Source: AC-32 sp963766375
Lineage (GTDB): Bacteria > Actinomycetota > Thermoleophilia > Gaiellales > Gaiellaceae
Direction of reading: 5' to 3'
Assembly (NCBI GenBank): GCA_963766375.1
Contig: CAVXZG010000017.1
Span: forward strand, 1 to 49,156
DNA length: 49,156 nucleotides
Positions 9,443-16,914 of this stretch are shown piece by piece (within the stretch, counting starts at the first letter, position 1; every line of letters starts with the position of its first letter). Below the pieces are notes generated by a model, which searched no databases, was not told where the DNA came from, and was given only the letters and a program-made list of their open reading frames with translations. A program made the translations under genes and the position numbers.

Positions 9443-9683
9443 GCCGGCGGAGCGACCGCGGAAGCAGCAGAACGACACGCGGCCGGAGCGTGGGGGCAAC
9501 GGGCAAGGAGCGGATCGTCAGCGTCACTGGCGGGTCTTCGAATACCGGCGGCCCACGCCGGCCAGGCCCCGCTTCACGACTGATTACAGCGGTGTGGACA
9601 CCGATGCGGCGTCCGAGGCCCCTATTCGAGCCATTTCGTGAGCGTCTTGCAGACGCGCGACGTCATGAGCGTACAAGGGCCTC
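9443..9683. other. Intergenic region between FN3 copy B and the csp promoter
   Basis: Counterpart of 5746-5990 with small indels. No gene, RNA or strong structure recognised. Confidence 0.6.
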
Positions 9684-9689
9684 TACAAT
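9684..9689 (+). promoter_or_regulatory. Probable csp -10 box (TACAAT), copy B
   Basis: Identical to the element at 5991, with the same roughly 70-base leader to the csp start. The leader from here to infA is conserved between copies while sequence upstream of it drifts. Confidence 0.5.
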
Positions 9690-9767
9690 GTCCCCAACAA
9701 CTAGAACGAGTACCGGTGGTCTTTGCGCCTCCCTACCGTTCGTCAGTGGTAAGAGGAGGTGGAAATA

Positions 9768-9977
9768 GTGGCAACCGGAACCGTTAAGTGGTTTAACGAT
9801 GCGAAGGGTTACGGGTTCATCACGCCGGAGGACGGCGGGAAGGATCTCTTCGTTCATCACAGCAACATCGCCGGCGAAGGCTTCAAGAGCCTCGCCGAGA
9901 ACGACAAGGTCGAGTTCGAGCCGCGCGAGGGCGAGAAGGGCCCCGAGGCGACGAACGTGACCGTCACAGGGGGCTAA
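9768..9977 (+). CDS. csp: Cold-shock protein CspA family, copy B
   Basis: Encodes the same 69-residue protein as 6075-6284, with RNP1 (KGYGFI) and RNP2 (DLFVHH), and the same AGGAGG ribosome binding site 8 bases before the GTG. I see no base difference from copy A in the gene or its leader. Because neighbouring parts of the duplication have diverged, this identity suggests recent homogenisation or strong selection. Confidence 0.95.
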   Translation: MATGTVKWFNDAKGYGFITPEDGGKDLFVHHSNIAGEGFKSLAENDKVEFEPREGEKGPEATNVTVTGG

Positions 9978-9997
9978 CGCAGCTCCCGCGCTACCTT

Positions 9998-10033
9998 TGT
10001 GCTGCGGCCTCGTAGGATCGGGGCCGCAGCACA
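9998..10033 (+). terminator. Perfect 12-bp hairpin between csp and infA, copy B
   Basis: Same 12-bp stem and 12-base loop as at 6305, unchanged. Position between a csp stop and an infA start suggests control of read-through or of mRNA ends. Confidence 0.55.
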
Positions 10034-10055
10034 GGTACTTCGAAGGGAGGGACTC

Positions 10056-10274
10056 ATGGCCAAGGAAGAAAAGATCGAGATGGAAGGCGAGGTCGTCGAG
10101 GCCTTCCGGAGCGGGATGTACAAGGTGCTCCTCGAGAACGGGCAGGAGACTCTGGGCTACACGGCGGGCAAGATGCGCCGGTACCGGATCAAGATCCTGC
10201 CGGGCGACAAGATCAACATCGAGCTGTCGCCGTACGACCTCAGTCGCGGCCGGATCGTCTACCGCCACCGGTAG
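10056..10274 (+). CDS. infA: Translation initiation factor IF-1, copy B
   Basis: The 72-residue product is identical to that of 6363-6581, including the SPYDLSRGRIVYRHR ending. I can see one synonymous change (AGC to AGT in the SRGR codons near 10243). It has the same GGAGGG ribosome binding site. The stop codon TAG is the last position at which copies A and B align well; the next 50-80 bases are unrelated. Confidence 0.96.
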   Translation: MAKEEKIEMEGEVVEAFRSGMYKVLLENGQETLGYTAGKMRRYRIKILPGDKINIELSPYDLSRGRIVYRHR

Positions 10275-10310
10275 GCGGACTGCGGCGAGATCCGTCGTCG
10301 CCTGACGAGG

Positions 10311-10316
10311 TACCGT
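10311..10316 (+). promoter_or_regulatory. Leaderless -10 box (TACCGT) of orphan gene, copy B
   Basis: TACCGT lies 6 bases before the GTG at 10323. The spacer (48 bases) shares no obvious sequence with the 77-base spacer of copy A, yet both keep a TANNGT box at leaderless distance. Confidence 0.6.
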
Positions 10317-10322
10317 CGCTTC

Positions 10323-11297
10323 GTGCCCAGGCTGCTCGTCCTCTCGTACTTCGAACCGCGCCACCTGCCGAGGCTCCTGGCGGCTGTGCGCGGCTCAGGT
10401 CTGCCCGCCCAGATCCCCGTCTACCTGGGCAGCTACGGCGTCGGCGCGGGAATCGGCGCCCGCATCGAGGAGGACGGCCACCGTTACGCGCCGATGTTCC
10501 AGCTGCGGCCCGACTGGTACTGGGAACGGCGTCGTCTTCCTCCCGACGAGGAGAAGACGCTGTTCGCGCGCTCGAGCCGCTCCCGGAAGCTCGGCGGCCC
10601 GCTGCCGGCGCTGCCCCAGCTGCTGCGGCTCTCCTCGACGACCCGGCTCAACTGGGGCATCGAGCTCGGCGCGCGCTTTCGCGACGAGCTCCGCGCCGCG
10701 GCCCGCGCCGGCACGAAGACGGCGGGGTGGCAGCTCGACGAGATTCTCGCCGAGACCGTCGGGCCGCAGGGCCGCGCGCACCGCGAACTGGCGCGGGGTG
10801 CGGTACGGGGCCTGGTCTTCGGCCGCGCAGCCCTCGACGACCGTCCGCAGCAGGGCCTCGTCTGGTGGGCCCACACCGCCTTCGTCCTCGCCGGCCGTCC
10901 GATCACGCCCGAGCTGAACGCCTTCTGGCGGATCCTGAATCGCGCTTCGCTCGGCCTGGTCGGCGAGGAGTATCCGGAATTCGCCGGCGATCCAGCCGTG
11001 GCGGCGGGTGCCGAGGCGGCCGGCCAGCGTGCCCTCCTAAGCGGCGGGCCCGTCCGGCGGGCCCTGGCGCGAAAATACGTCGCGGGGCTCACGCCCGGCT
11101 ATCGGCTTGCCCCGGGTCTCGGCGGTAACACGCGTGGCCTTCCGCGAGCAGCTGTCAACCGCTGGCGTGAGCGCTACATCTCGGCTCGGGCCGAAGCCGG
11201 TGTCGCCGGCCTCGGCGAGTTCAACTTCCGCCACGAGAACAGCTCGGCTCAGGTGATGCAGGACGTCCTGCGACAGCTGGCGCGAGCGTTCCCCTAG
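10323..11297 (+). CDS. Conserved orphan protein, 324 aa, copy B
   Basis: Same length and motifs as the gene at 6659: YLGSYGVGAG, PDWYWERRR, NWGIELG, GWQLDEI, GLVWWAHTAF and an FNFRHENSSAQ ending. About 20 substitutions separate the two, spread along the protein and mostly conservative, and many codon differences are synonymous. That pattern fits two functional genes. No known function can be assigned. It is followed after 47 bases by the Ada-like gene, as in copy A. Confidence 0.8.
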   Translation: MPRLLVLSYFEPRHLPRLLAAVRGSGLPAQIPVYLGSYGVGAGIGARIEEDGHRYAPMFQLRPDWYWERRRLPPDEEKTLFARSSRSRKLGGPLPALPQLLRLSSTTRLNWGIELGARFRDELRAAARAGTKTAGWQLDEILAETVGPQGRAHRELARGAVRGLVFGRAALDDRPQQGLVWWAHTAFVLAGRPITPELNAFWRILNRASLGLVGEEYPEFAGDPAVAAGAEAAGQRALLSGGPVRRALARKYVAGLTPGYRLAPGLGGNTRGLPRAAVNRWRERYISARAEAGVAGLGEFNFRHENSSAQVMQDVLRQLARAFP

Positions 11298-11344
11298 GCC
11301 GAGGACGGCTCACGCTTCGGCGCGTTCCCGCGTTTCCATCTGTG

Positions 11345-11605
11345 ATGGCGAAGCTCTACCGCCTTCTGGATGCCGATCGGCGCGAGTACCTCTCATCCGT
11401 GCCGGGCGAGCTCGGCGGCCATCGCCGGAACCGAATCTACGGCCGCCTCGACTGCCCGTCGGCCCTGCGCTGGCTCGCAAAGGGCCACATCGTCAAGCAC
11501 CGGGTCTTCTTCGCCGACGAGCCCACCGCAATCGCCGCCGGCTATCGCCCATGCGCGGTCTGCATGCGGGAGGAGTACCGCCGCTGGAAGTCGGCGCACA
11601 TTTGA
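11345..11605 (+). CDS. Ada-type zinc-binding domain protein (86 aa)
   Basis: Small stand-alone protein resembling the N-terminal metal-binding domain of Ada (PF02805): GRLDCPSALRW, then VFFADEPTAIAAGYRPCAVC, which matches the FF...A...AG(F/Y)RPCxxC pattern. Three cysteines are visible; the first cysteine or histidine ligand of the usual four is not obvious (a glycine stands at the expected place), so zinc binding is uncertain. There is no methyltransferase or AraC domain, so it is not Ada itself. ATG 11345 was chosen over the overlapping GTG 11342. No clear ribosome binding site is seen, and there is no terminator directly after it. Confidence 0.7.
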   Translation: MAKLYRLLDADRREYLSSVPGELGGHRRNRIYGRLDCPSALRWLAKGHIVKHRVFFADEPTAIAAGYRPCAVCMREEYRRWKSAHI

Positions 11606-11773
11606 GCTTGAGCCTTGTCTCCACCGCCGTAACTGTTTGTCCACTCGCCGCCGCGACCGACATGGCGGGCGCGGCTCACAGAGATTTCTTCGGTAGAAGA
11701 CGATCGAGCGCGCGGTGCGCTTCGCCGGCTCCGGCCACTCAAGAACCGAGATCACGATCGCAAGGAGGGGGCT
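11606..11773. other. Intergenic region after the duplication
   Basis: No gene or RNA recognised in this stretch between the Ada-like gene and the hairpin downstream of tRNA-Ala. Confidence 0.5.
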
Positions 11774-11800
11774 CGTGGGGGAACCAGGGGTTCACCCACG
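11774..11800 (-). terminator. Hairpin just downstream of tRNA-Ala
   Basis: Two 12-base arms (CGTGGGGGAACC and GGTTCACCCACG) pair at 11 of 12 positions around a 3-base loop, starting 4 bases beyond the tRNA 3' end on the minus strand. Likely tRNA transcript terminator or processing signal; no T-tract. Confidence 0.5.
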
Positions 11801-11804
11801 TCAA

Positions 11805-11877
11805 TGGAGCGTGCCGGGATCGAACCGGCGACCTTCGGCTTGCAAAGCCGACGCTCTCCCAACTGAGCTAACGCCCC
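11805..11877 (-). tRNA. tRNA-Ala(TGC)
   Basis: Folds as a 73-base cloverleaf: acceptor arm GGGGCGT/ACGCTCC with discriminator A, D arm GCTC/GAGC, anticodon arm TCGGC/GCCGA with loop TTTGCAA (anticodon TGC, alanine), and T arm GCCGG-TTCGATC-CCGGC. CCA is not encoded. A plausible -10 (TACACT) lies 9 bases upstream of the 5' end on the minus strand. Confidence 0.95.
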
Positions 11878-11960
11878 GGGCCTCCAAGTGTAGGTGAGCT
11901 TCGGCGGCAGGCGGCCCGCCTGGACGTTTGATGTAGATCCGTCTACCATCCCCGATGCGG

Positions 11961-11984
11961 ATGCGCTGGGGTGGCGCATTTTTT
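11961..11984 (+). terminator. Rho-independent terminator upstream of the propeller gene
   Basis: ATGCGC, a 7-base loop, GCGCAT and a run of six T. It is the clearest intrinsic terminator in the window. It lies just before the ribosome binding site of the gene at 12003, so it may end transcription arriving from the duplication, or act as an attenuator for the propeller mRNA. Confidence 0.65.
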
Positions 11985-12002
11985 CTACTGGGGAGGGATT
12001 CG

Positions 12003-14989
12003 ATGACTGGGATTGGGCGTTCGCGCTGGTTGTTCGTCGTGGCGGCCGCTGTCGCCGCAGCTGTTGCCGTGGCCGTCGTGGCCGCGGGCGGACAGGGGAA
12101 CGGAAGCTCTTCCGTGTCGCGGTTCGATCCGCGCAAGGAAGCGGCGTTCGAGGGCAAGGGCCTCGAGGCCCAACGGAAGGGGCCGTCGAATCCGGCCACC
12201 GAGCAGGTCGAAAACCGCGCCTATCCGCGCGCCTACGTGGACGACCGGCTCGCGCTCAAATCGCACGACGCCTTCGAGCGCAAGCCCCAGAAGCTGGGTA
12301 GTACCGCGTTCGGCACGCGGGCGGCATTCGCGGCCTCACTGGCCGCTAGCCCCGGCGCTTGGTCCGCCCTCGGGCCGGTCACGCCGAACGTCTCCGGCGA
12401 GGCTTCGCAGTTCCTCGACCCGGTCACGCTCCAGGGACCGACCACGCAGGAGTCCGGGCGCGTCACCGCGCTCGCGATCGACCCCAACTGCGCAAAGGCC
12501 TCCGCTCCGGCCGGCGCGCCCTGCCGACTCTGGGTCGCGGCCGCGGGTGGCGGGATCTGGCGCACGAACGACGCGCTCGCCCCTCAACCGAGCTGGATCG
12601 CGCCTCCGGACGACCTCCCGACGAACGCCTTCGGCTCGCTGATCATCGATCCGAACGACCCGTCCGGGAACACGCTCTACGCGGGCTCCGGTGAGCCCAA
12701 CGGCTCCGGCGACTCCGAGGCCGGCCTCGGCCTGTTCAAGTCGACCGACGGAGGCACGAGCTGGCAGCTGGTACGCCGGCTCGCAGGCTGTGGCGATCAA
12801 CCGCTCGATCGGCGCGATCGCCGTCAAGCCCGGCGATCCGAGCACGATCTACATCGGCACGGACGTCGCACGCCACGGCTCCTCGTCGTCCAACGGCGGT
12901 CGGCGCACCCCTCCGGGAGCTCCTACGCTCGGCGTCTACACCTCGACCGACAGCGGCGCGCACTTCGCGCTGGCTGCCGCACTCCAGGCGAGGACGCCGG
13001 CGAACCCGTCCCCGCCGGGCGCCGGGACAGGCTCGGACTGGTTCCAGGGCGGAATCACGAAGCTCGAGCTCGACCCCAACAACACGAGCACGGTCTACGC
13101 GGCAGTGGTCGGCTACGGCCTCTGGCGCTCGACCGACGGTGGGTCGGCCTGGACGCAGGTCTTCCGTACGTTCAACCAGAACGCGTTCGGCACGAAGGCC
13201 CCCGGTGACACGTTCGGCGACCGGGTCGAGTTCGACGCGGTCAATCTCGGCGCAGGCAAGACGCGCATCTACCTCGGCGACTCGTCTGACGATCTCGCCC
13301 GGTCTCAGGTCTGGCGCACGGACGATGCCGCCGCGATCGCCGGCGATCCGACCGGTGCCTACTCGAACGCGGGCTGGACGGAGCTGTCGAGCTCGACGAA
13401 CGGGACGAACGGCTTCCTGGCGTTCAACTACTGCCAGGCCCAGTGCGGCTACGACGACTTCGTCACGAGCCCGGCGGCCCAGCTCGGCGTCGGCCCCGGC
13501 CACACCAACACCCTGTGGCTGGGCGGCTCGATGAACTACGACGAGCTGCCGGCCTACGCCGGTCTTCCGCAACGCTCGAACGGCCGGGGCGTCATCCGGT
13601 CGACGAACGGCGGAGCCCTGGCTCCGGACGTGACCTGGCAGGACATGTCGGCCACGATGGGTTCCGCGCCGTCGTACCCGTTCACGAAGGGCATCCACCC
13701 GGATCAGCACGCGGTCGTGTTCAACCCTGTCGACCCGGGCATTGCGTTCGTCGGCTCGGACGGCGGCGTCGTCCGCATCGACGTGCGGAGCCCCCAGGAC
13801 AAGTCGGCCGCCTGTGCGATCCGGAAGTTCGTCTACATCCCCGGTCAGCGCGCCGTCCCGCTTGCGCCGCCGGACCTGACGGACTGTCAGCGCCTGCTGA
13901 GCGGGATCCCACAGACGATCACGCCGATCAACGACGGCCTGAACACGATTCAGTTCCAGTCGCTCTCGTTCAACCCGAGCAACCCGACCGGCGAGCTCCT
14001 GGGCGGGACGCAGGACAACGGGACGTTCTCCTACACCGGAACGCCGACCTGGTTCGAGTCGGTCGGCGGCGACGGCGGCCAGTCCGGCTTCGACGTCGGG
14101 AACCCGACGATCCGGTACCACAACTACTACGACGCGACGCCTGAGGTGAACTTCCACGGGAACGACCCGACCGAGTGGCTCGACATCTACGACCCGCTCC
14201 AGAGCCACGGGCGAGCTGCGCTCGTTCTACGTCCCGTTCATCGCGGATCCGACGGTGGCCGGCCGCGCGTTCATCGGCCTCGAGCACGTGTGGCGGACCG
14301 ACGCCAACGGCGGCGACCCGGCCTACCTCGAGGCGCACTGCAACGCGCTGCACCTCGATCCGAACCGCAAGGCCTGCGGCGACTGGAAGCCGATGGGCCT
14401 CAACCTGACGGGAGCCGACTTCGGCAACTTCCGGGTCGGCCACTACGTCGTGGCGACGACGCGAGCTCCGAGCGACGCCGGCACCCTCTGGGCCGGCACG
14501 CGGATCGGTCGGCTCTTCATCACGAGCAACGCGAACGACCCGCAGCCGCGCAACGTGCGGTGGGTGCGGCTCGACACGCCGTCGACGCCCGGCCGGTTCG
14601 TCTCCGGGATCGCGGTCGACCCGGCCGACCCGAACCACGCCTGGATCTCGTACTCGGGCTACAACGCGTACACGCCGGACACGCCTGGGCACGTGCTCGA
14701 GGTCAGGTACGACCCGGCCACCGGTACGGCGACTTCCACGGACCGCTCCTACGACCTGGGCGACCAGCCGATCACCGGGATCGCCGAGTTCGGGCCGACC
14801 GGCGATCTCTACGCCGCGACCGACTTCGGCGTGCTGCGTCTTCCGAGCGGCGCGAGCCACTGGGAGAACGCCGGCACGAGCCTGCCGTCGGTGGCGGTCT
14901 ACGGGCTGACCCTGTCGCAGTCGGCTCACGTGCTCTACGCGGCCACGCACGGGCGAGGCGCGTACGTGCTCTCGCTGCCGACTTCGTAA
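12003..14989 (+). CDS. Exported Asp-box (BNR/sortilin-like) beta-propeller, about 994 aa; two +1 frameshifts
   Basis: Large exported protein starting with a membrane-spanning signal (WLFVVAAAVAAAVAVAVVAA). Asp-box-type motifs follow, such as FKSTDGGTSW, YTSTDSGAHF and LWRSTDGGSAW, interleaved with IDPNDPxxxxLYAGSG-type strands, as in VPS10/sortilin, BNR-repeat and glycoside-hydrolase-74-like propellers. Catalytic residues are not identifiable, so binding or hydrolysis of a surface polymer is inferred. A GGGAGGG ribosome binding site precedes ATG 12003. Extra bases at about 12771 (after SWQL, continuing YAGSQAVAINRS) and 14212 (after LQSHG, continuing ELRSFYVPF) break the frame; the corrected protein ends at TAA 14989. 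A strong hairpin follows. Confidence 0.8.
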
Positions 14990-15003
14990 GGGCTAGAGAG
15001 AGT

Positions 15004-15034
15004 GAGGGCCGGCGGCTCTGCGCCGCCGGCCCTC
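15004..15034. terminator. 13-bp GC-rich hairpin between convergent genes
   Basis: GAGGGCCGGCGGC and its exact reverse complement around a 5-base loop. It sits between the propeller stop (plus strand) and the DUF2630-like stop (minus strand) and probably serves both as a bidirectional terminator. Confidence 0.75.
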
Positions 15035-15038
15035 GGCT

Positions 15039-15281
15039 TTACGCTGCTCGGGCCAGCCGCTCTTCGTGGCGGGCCCGCTTGATGATTTCGTCGCGATCGC
15101 CGAAGCGCGCGTGCGCCTTGAGCGTGCGGTGCTCGTCCCAGAGCGCCGCGATGCGCTCCTCGAGCTCGTGCAGCTCGGCCGAGAGCGCGGCGTCGTGACC
15201 TTGCGAGAGTGAATGCCAGACCTCCGCGCGCCGCTCGGTGGCGCGGTCGATCTCGGCGTGGATTTCAGAGAGTGTTTTCAT
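15039..15281 (-). CDS. Small helical protein, DUF2630-like
   Basis: Eighty residues, predicted wholly helical and charged, beginning MKTLSEIHAEIDRA and containing LHELEERIAALWDEHRTLKA. The pattern of a short IHxEI start, an EL-EERL-helix ending with a tryptophan, and an Arg-rich tail resembles DUF2630 proteins of actinobacteria. Function unknown. It is transcribed alone; its start lies 34 bases downstream of the micropeptide stop of the next operon, so it could also be the last gene of that unit. The shared terminator is at 15004. Confidence 0.65.
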   Translation of the reverse strand: MKTLSEIHAEIDRATERRAEVWHSLSQGHDAALSAELHELEERIAALWDEHRTLKAHARFGDRDEIIKRARHEERLARAA

Positions 15282-15315
15282 GCCCGTAAAAACGAACTAC
15301 CCCTCGCCAACATTC

Positions 15316-15408
15316 CTAGCCCCGCGGGCCGCAAAGGTAGAGCACCACAACGATTGCGCCGACAACGGCCGCCGCAACCGCGATTCCGGTGAGCACCGCC
15401 GAGCTCAC
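15316..15408 (-). CDS. 30-residue single-pass membrane micropeptide, translationally coupled
   Basis: A GTG start at 15408 overlaps the TGA of the zincin gene in a GTGA junction, giving a 30-residue peptide with one hydrophobic helix (TGIAVAAAVVGAIVVVLYL) and a short tail CGPRG. Gene-scale evidence is limited to the overlap, the clean hydrophobic segment and the tight packing. The same overlap style joins the two upstream genes, so I think it is real. It could be a regulator or partner of the rhomboid protease. Confidence 0.5.
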   Translation of the reverse strand: MSSAVLTGIAVAAAVVGAIVVVLYLCGPRG

Positions 15409-15707
15409 GCGTACCCGAGCTCGGCCAGCCGGTCCTCGTCGATCCCGAAGTAGTGCGCGAGCTCGTGCAGGACCGTGACGCGGATCTCGTGCTCGAGCCG
15501 CTCGGGCTCGGGAAAGTCGGCTTCCAACGGCAGCCGGTAGATCGTCACCTTCGCCGGGAGGAACTCGGGCAGGTCGAAGAGGCCGTAGAGGTCAGGCTCC
15601 TCTGGGTTCTCGTCCTCGACCACGATCGCGACGTTGCGCAACCCTTCGGCGAGCTCCTCCGGGACCGCGTCGAGAGCCCGCTGGACGTGTTCCTCGAAGG
15701 TCACCAT
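15405..15707 (-). CDS. Minimal zinc metallopeptidase (Zincin_1 family)
   Basis: A 100-residue protein with the motif VLHELAHYFGIDEDRLAELG near the C-terminus, i.e. HExxHxxGxxD typical of the minimal zincins of PF06262 (formerly DUF1025). Histidines and the glutamate form the zinc site. The ATG lies inside the 3' end of the rhomboid gene (7-base overlap) and the stop overlaps the micropeptide start, so the three are made from one mRNA with coupled translation. The N-terminal part MVTFEEHVQRALDAVPEEL is the usual start of the family. Substrates are unknown. Confidence 0.85.
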   Translation of the reverse strand: MVTFEEHVQRALDAVPEELAEGLRNVAIVVEDENPEEPDLYGLFDLPEFLPAKVTIYRLPLEADFPEPERLEHEIRVTVLHELAHYFGIDEDRLAELGYA

Positions 15708-16411
15708 CTCGGTGGCAGCGGTCTCCGTTTGGCGATGAGGCGCACAGTGGCCACGCCGAAGGCGAAGCCGCCGATGTGGGCGAAGAAGGCGACGCCACCG
15801 CCTGCCTGCGGCTGCAGGACCGAAAAGCCGCCCTCCCAGAGCTGGAAGATGAACCAGAGGCCGAGGAAGAACATCGCCGGGATCTCTCGCAGGAAGACGA
15901 AGAAGACGATGATGAAGGCCGTCAGAACGCTGGCCGTCGGCAGCAGCACGAAGTAGGCGCCGAGCACGCCGGCGATCGCTCCCGAGGCGCCGACGTTCGG
16001 AATGCTGGCCCCGGCCGCGTCGGTGAAAGCCAGCGTGACGAAGGTCTGCAGCCCGGCCGCCGCGATCCCGGCTGCGATGTACCAGACGAGAAAGCGGATG
16101 TGCCCGAACGCATCCTCGACGTTGTTGCCGAAGATCCAGAGAAACAGCATGTTGCCGGCGATGTGCAGCCAGCTCCCATGCAGGAACATCGAGCTGAAGA
16201 CGCCCTCGTACCAGGGCAGGTGAGGAATGAGCGAGGCCGGCTCGGCGCAGTTGTGGGCGAGCGTGCACGGGTAGTACCCGTACCGGAGGACGTCCCGGTC
16301 GACCGGCGTGCCGGTGAACTCCCAGATCCAGACGACGATGTTGGCCGCGATCAGGCTGACGGTGACGACCGGGAACGCCCTCGTCGGGACGTTGTCCTTG
16401 ATCGGGATCAC
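15701..16411 (-). CDS. Rhomboid-family intramembrane serine protease
   Basis: Polytopic membrane protein of 236 residues with at least six hydrophobic segments. Rhomboid landmarks are all seen: the loop-1 region with WLHIAGNMLFLWIFG, the catalytic serine in GASGAIAG, and the catalytic histidine in HIGGFAFG. It cleaves transmembrane segments of other membrane proteins within the bilayer. The GTG start (16411) touches the stop of the argF remnant (TAGTG), and the stop overlaps the zincin start. A membrane protease, a soluble zincin and a membrane micropeptide in one operon suggest a proteolysis or signalling relay. Confidence 0.93.
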   Translation of the reverse strand: MIPIKDNVPTRAFPVVTVSLIAANIVVWIWEFTGTPVDRDVLRYGYYPCTLAHNCAEPASLIPHLPWYEGVFSSMFLHGSWLHIAGNMLFLWIFGNNVEDAFGHIRFLVWYIAAGIAAAGLQTFVTLAFTDAAGASIPNVGASGAIAGVLGAYFVLLPTASVLTAFIIVFFVFLREIPAMFFLGLWFIFQLWEGGFSVLQPQAGGGVAFFAHIGGFAFGVATVRLIAKRRPLPPRW

Positions 16412-16901
16412 TAGGAGATTACGAGCGCCATCAGCGCCTTTTGCGCGTGCAGGCGGTTCTCGGCCTGGTCCCAGGCCGAGGACTGAGGCCCGTAGAGCAC
16501 GGCCTCGGCTTGATCACGGGGATCGTCGCGTGGCGGGCGAGCTCCTCGACGTCTTCCTGCGCGAACGTGCGGATCATCAGCCCGTCGAGGTAGCGCGACA
16601 GGACGGTGGCGGTGTCCTTCAGGGTCTCGCCGCGCCCGAGCTGAAGGTCGGAGGCTGCCAGGTACAGGCCCATTCCGCCGAGCTGGAAGATGCCGACCTC
16701 GAACGAGACGCGCGTGCGGGTGGACGGCTTTTGAAAGATCATCCCCAGCGTGCGGCCGGGGAGGAGGTGGTGCTCCTCGCGCCGGGACTGCCGTTCCTTG
16801 AGGTCGTCGGCGAGGTCGAGCGCCTGCAGCAGCTCCTCGCCGCTCCAGTCGGCGACGCGGGTGAAATGGCGCCCCTTCAGGCTCTCCGTGACCGCGGCCA
16901 T
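16411..16901 (-). pseudogene. argF: Ornithine carbamoyltransferase remnant with internal deletion
   Basis: The first ~130 residues are a good OTCase carbamoyl-phosphate domain: SLKGRHFTRVADWS, the phosphate-binding FQKPSTRTRVSFE and LGRGETLKDTA. At ATIPVI the sequence jumps, in a different frame, to the extreme C-terminus AVLYGPQSSAWDQAENRLHA followed by QKAL and a TAG stop. About 150 codons are missing, including the HPCQ, SMG-loop and HCLP regions, so no active OTCase can be made. Either the gene decayed by deletion or reads were collapsed. It starts 13 bases after the sigma-factor stop. Carbamate kinase is encoded 8 kb away. Confidence 0.85.
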
Positions 16902-16914
16902 GCCGGTGCTGATG

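Larger units (their letters stand above)
7940..11604 (+). repeat. Tandem duplication, unit B
   Basis: Second copy of the unit at 4241-7939. The FN3 part differs from copy A at about five residues in some 490, csp and infA are essentially base-identical, the infA-orphan spacer is unrelated in sequence and length, and the orphan gene is about 94% identical in protein. The unit ends at the intact 3' end of the Ada-like gene. Confidence 0.9.

Noticed and set aside
7681..9768. A single 690-residue protein from the Ada-like gene through the FN3 region
   Set aside because: After the junction it reads the FN3 gene in the wrong frame. The same nonsense translation occurs at 4147-5649, so the tail is an artefact of GC-rich codons.
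4241..11604. Composite transposon or prophage as cause of the duplication
   Set aside because: No transposase, integrase, terminal inverted repeats or target-site duplication are visible at the unit ends; a simple tandem duplication is sufficient.
11345..11605. Ada DNA-repair methyltransferase
   Set aside because: Only the zinc-binding module is present; AraC and methyltransferase domains are absent and one metal ligand is not evident.
11805..11877. tRNA-Cys(GCA) reading
   Set aside because: A 5-bp anticodon stem TCGGC/GCCGA with a 7-base loop TTTGCAA gives TGC (alanine), and the GGGGC acceptor start also fits alanine.
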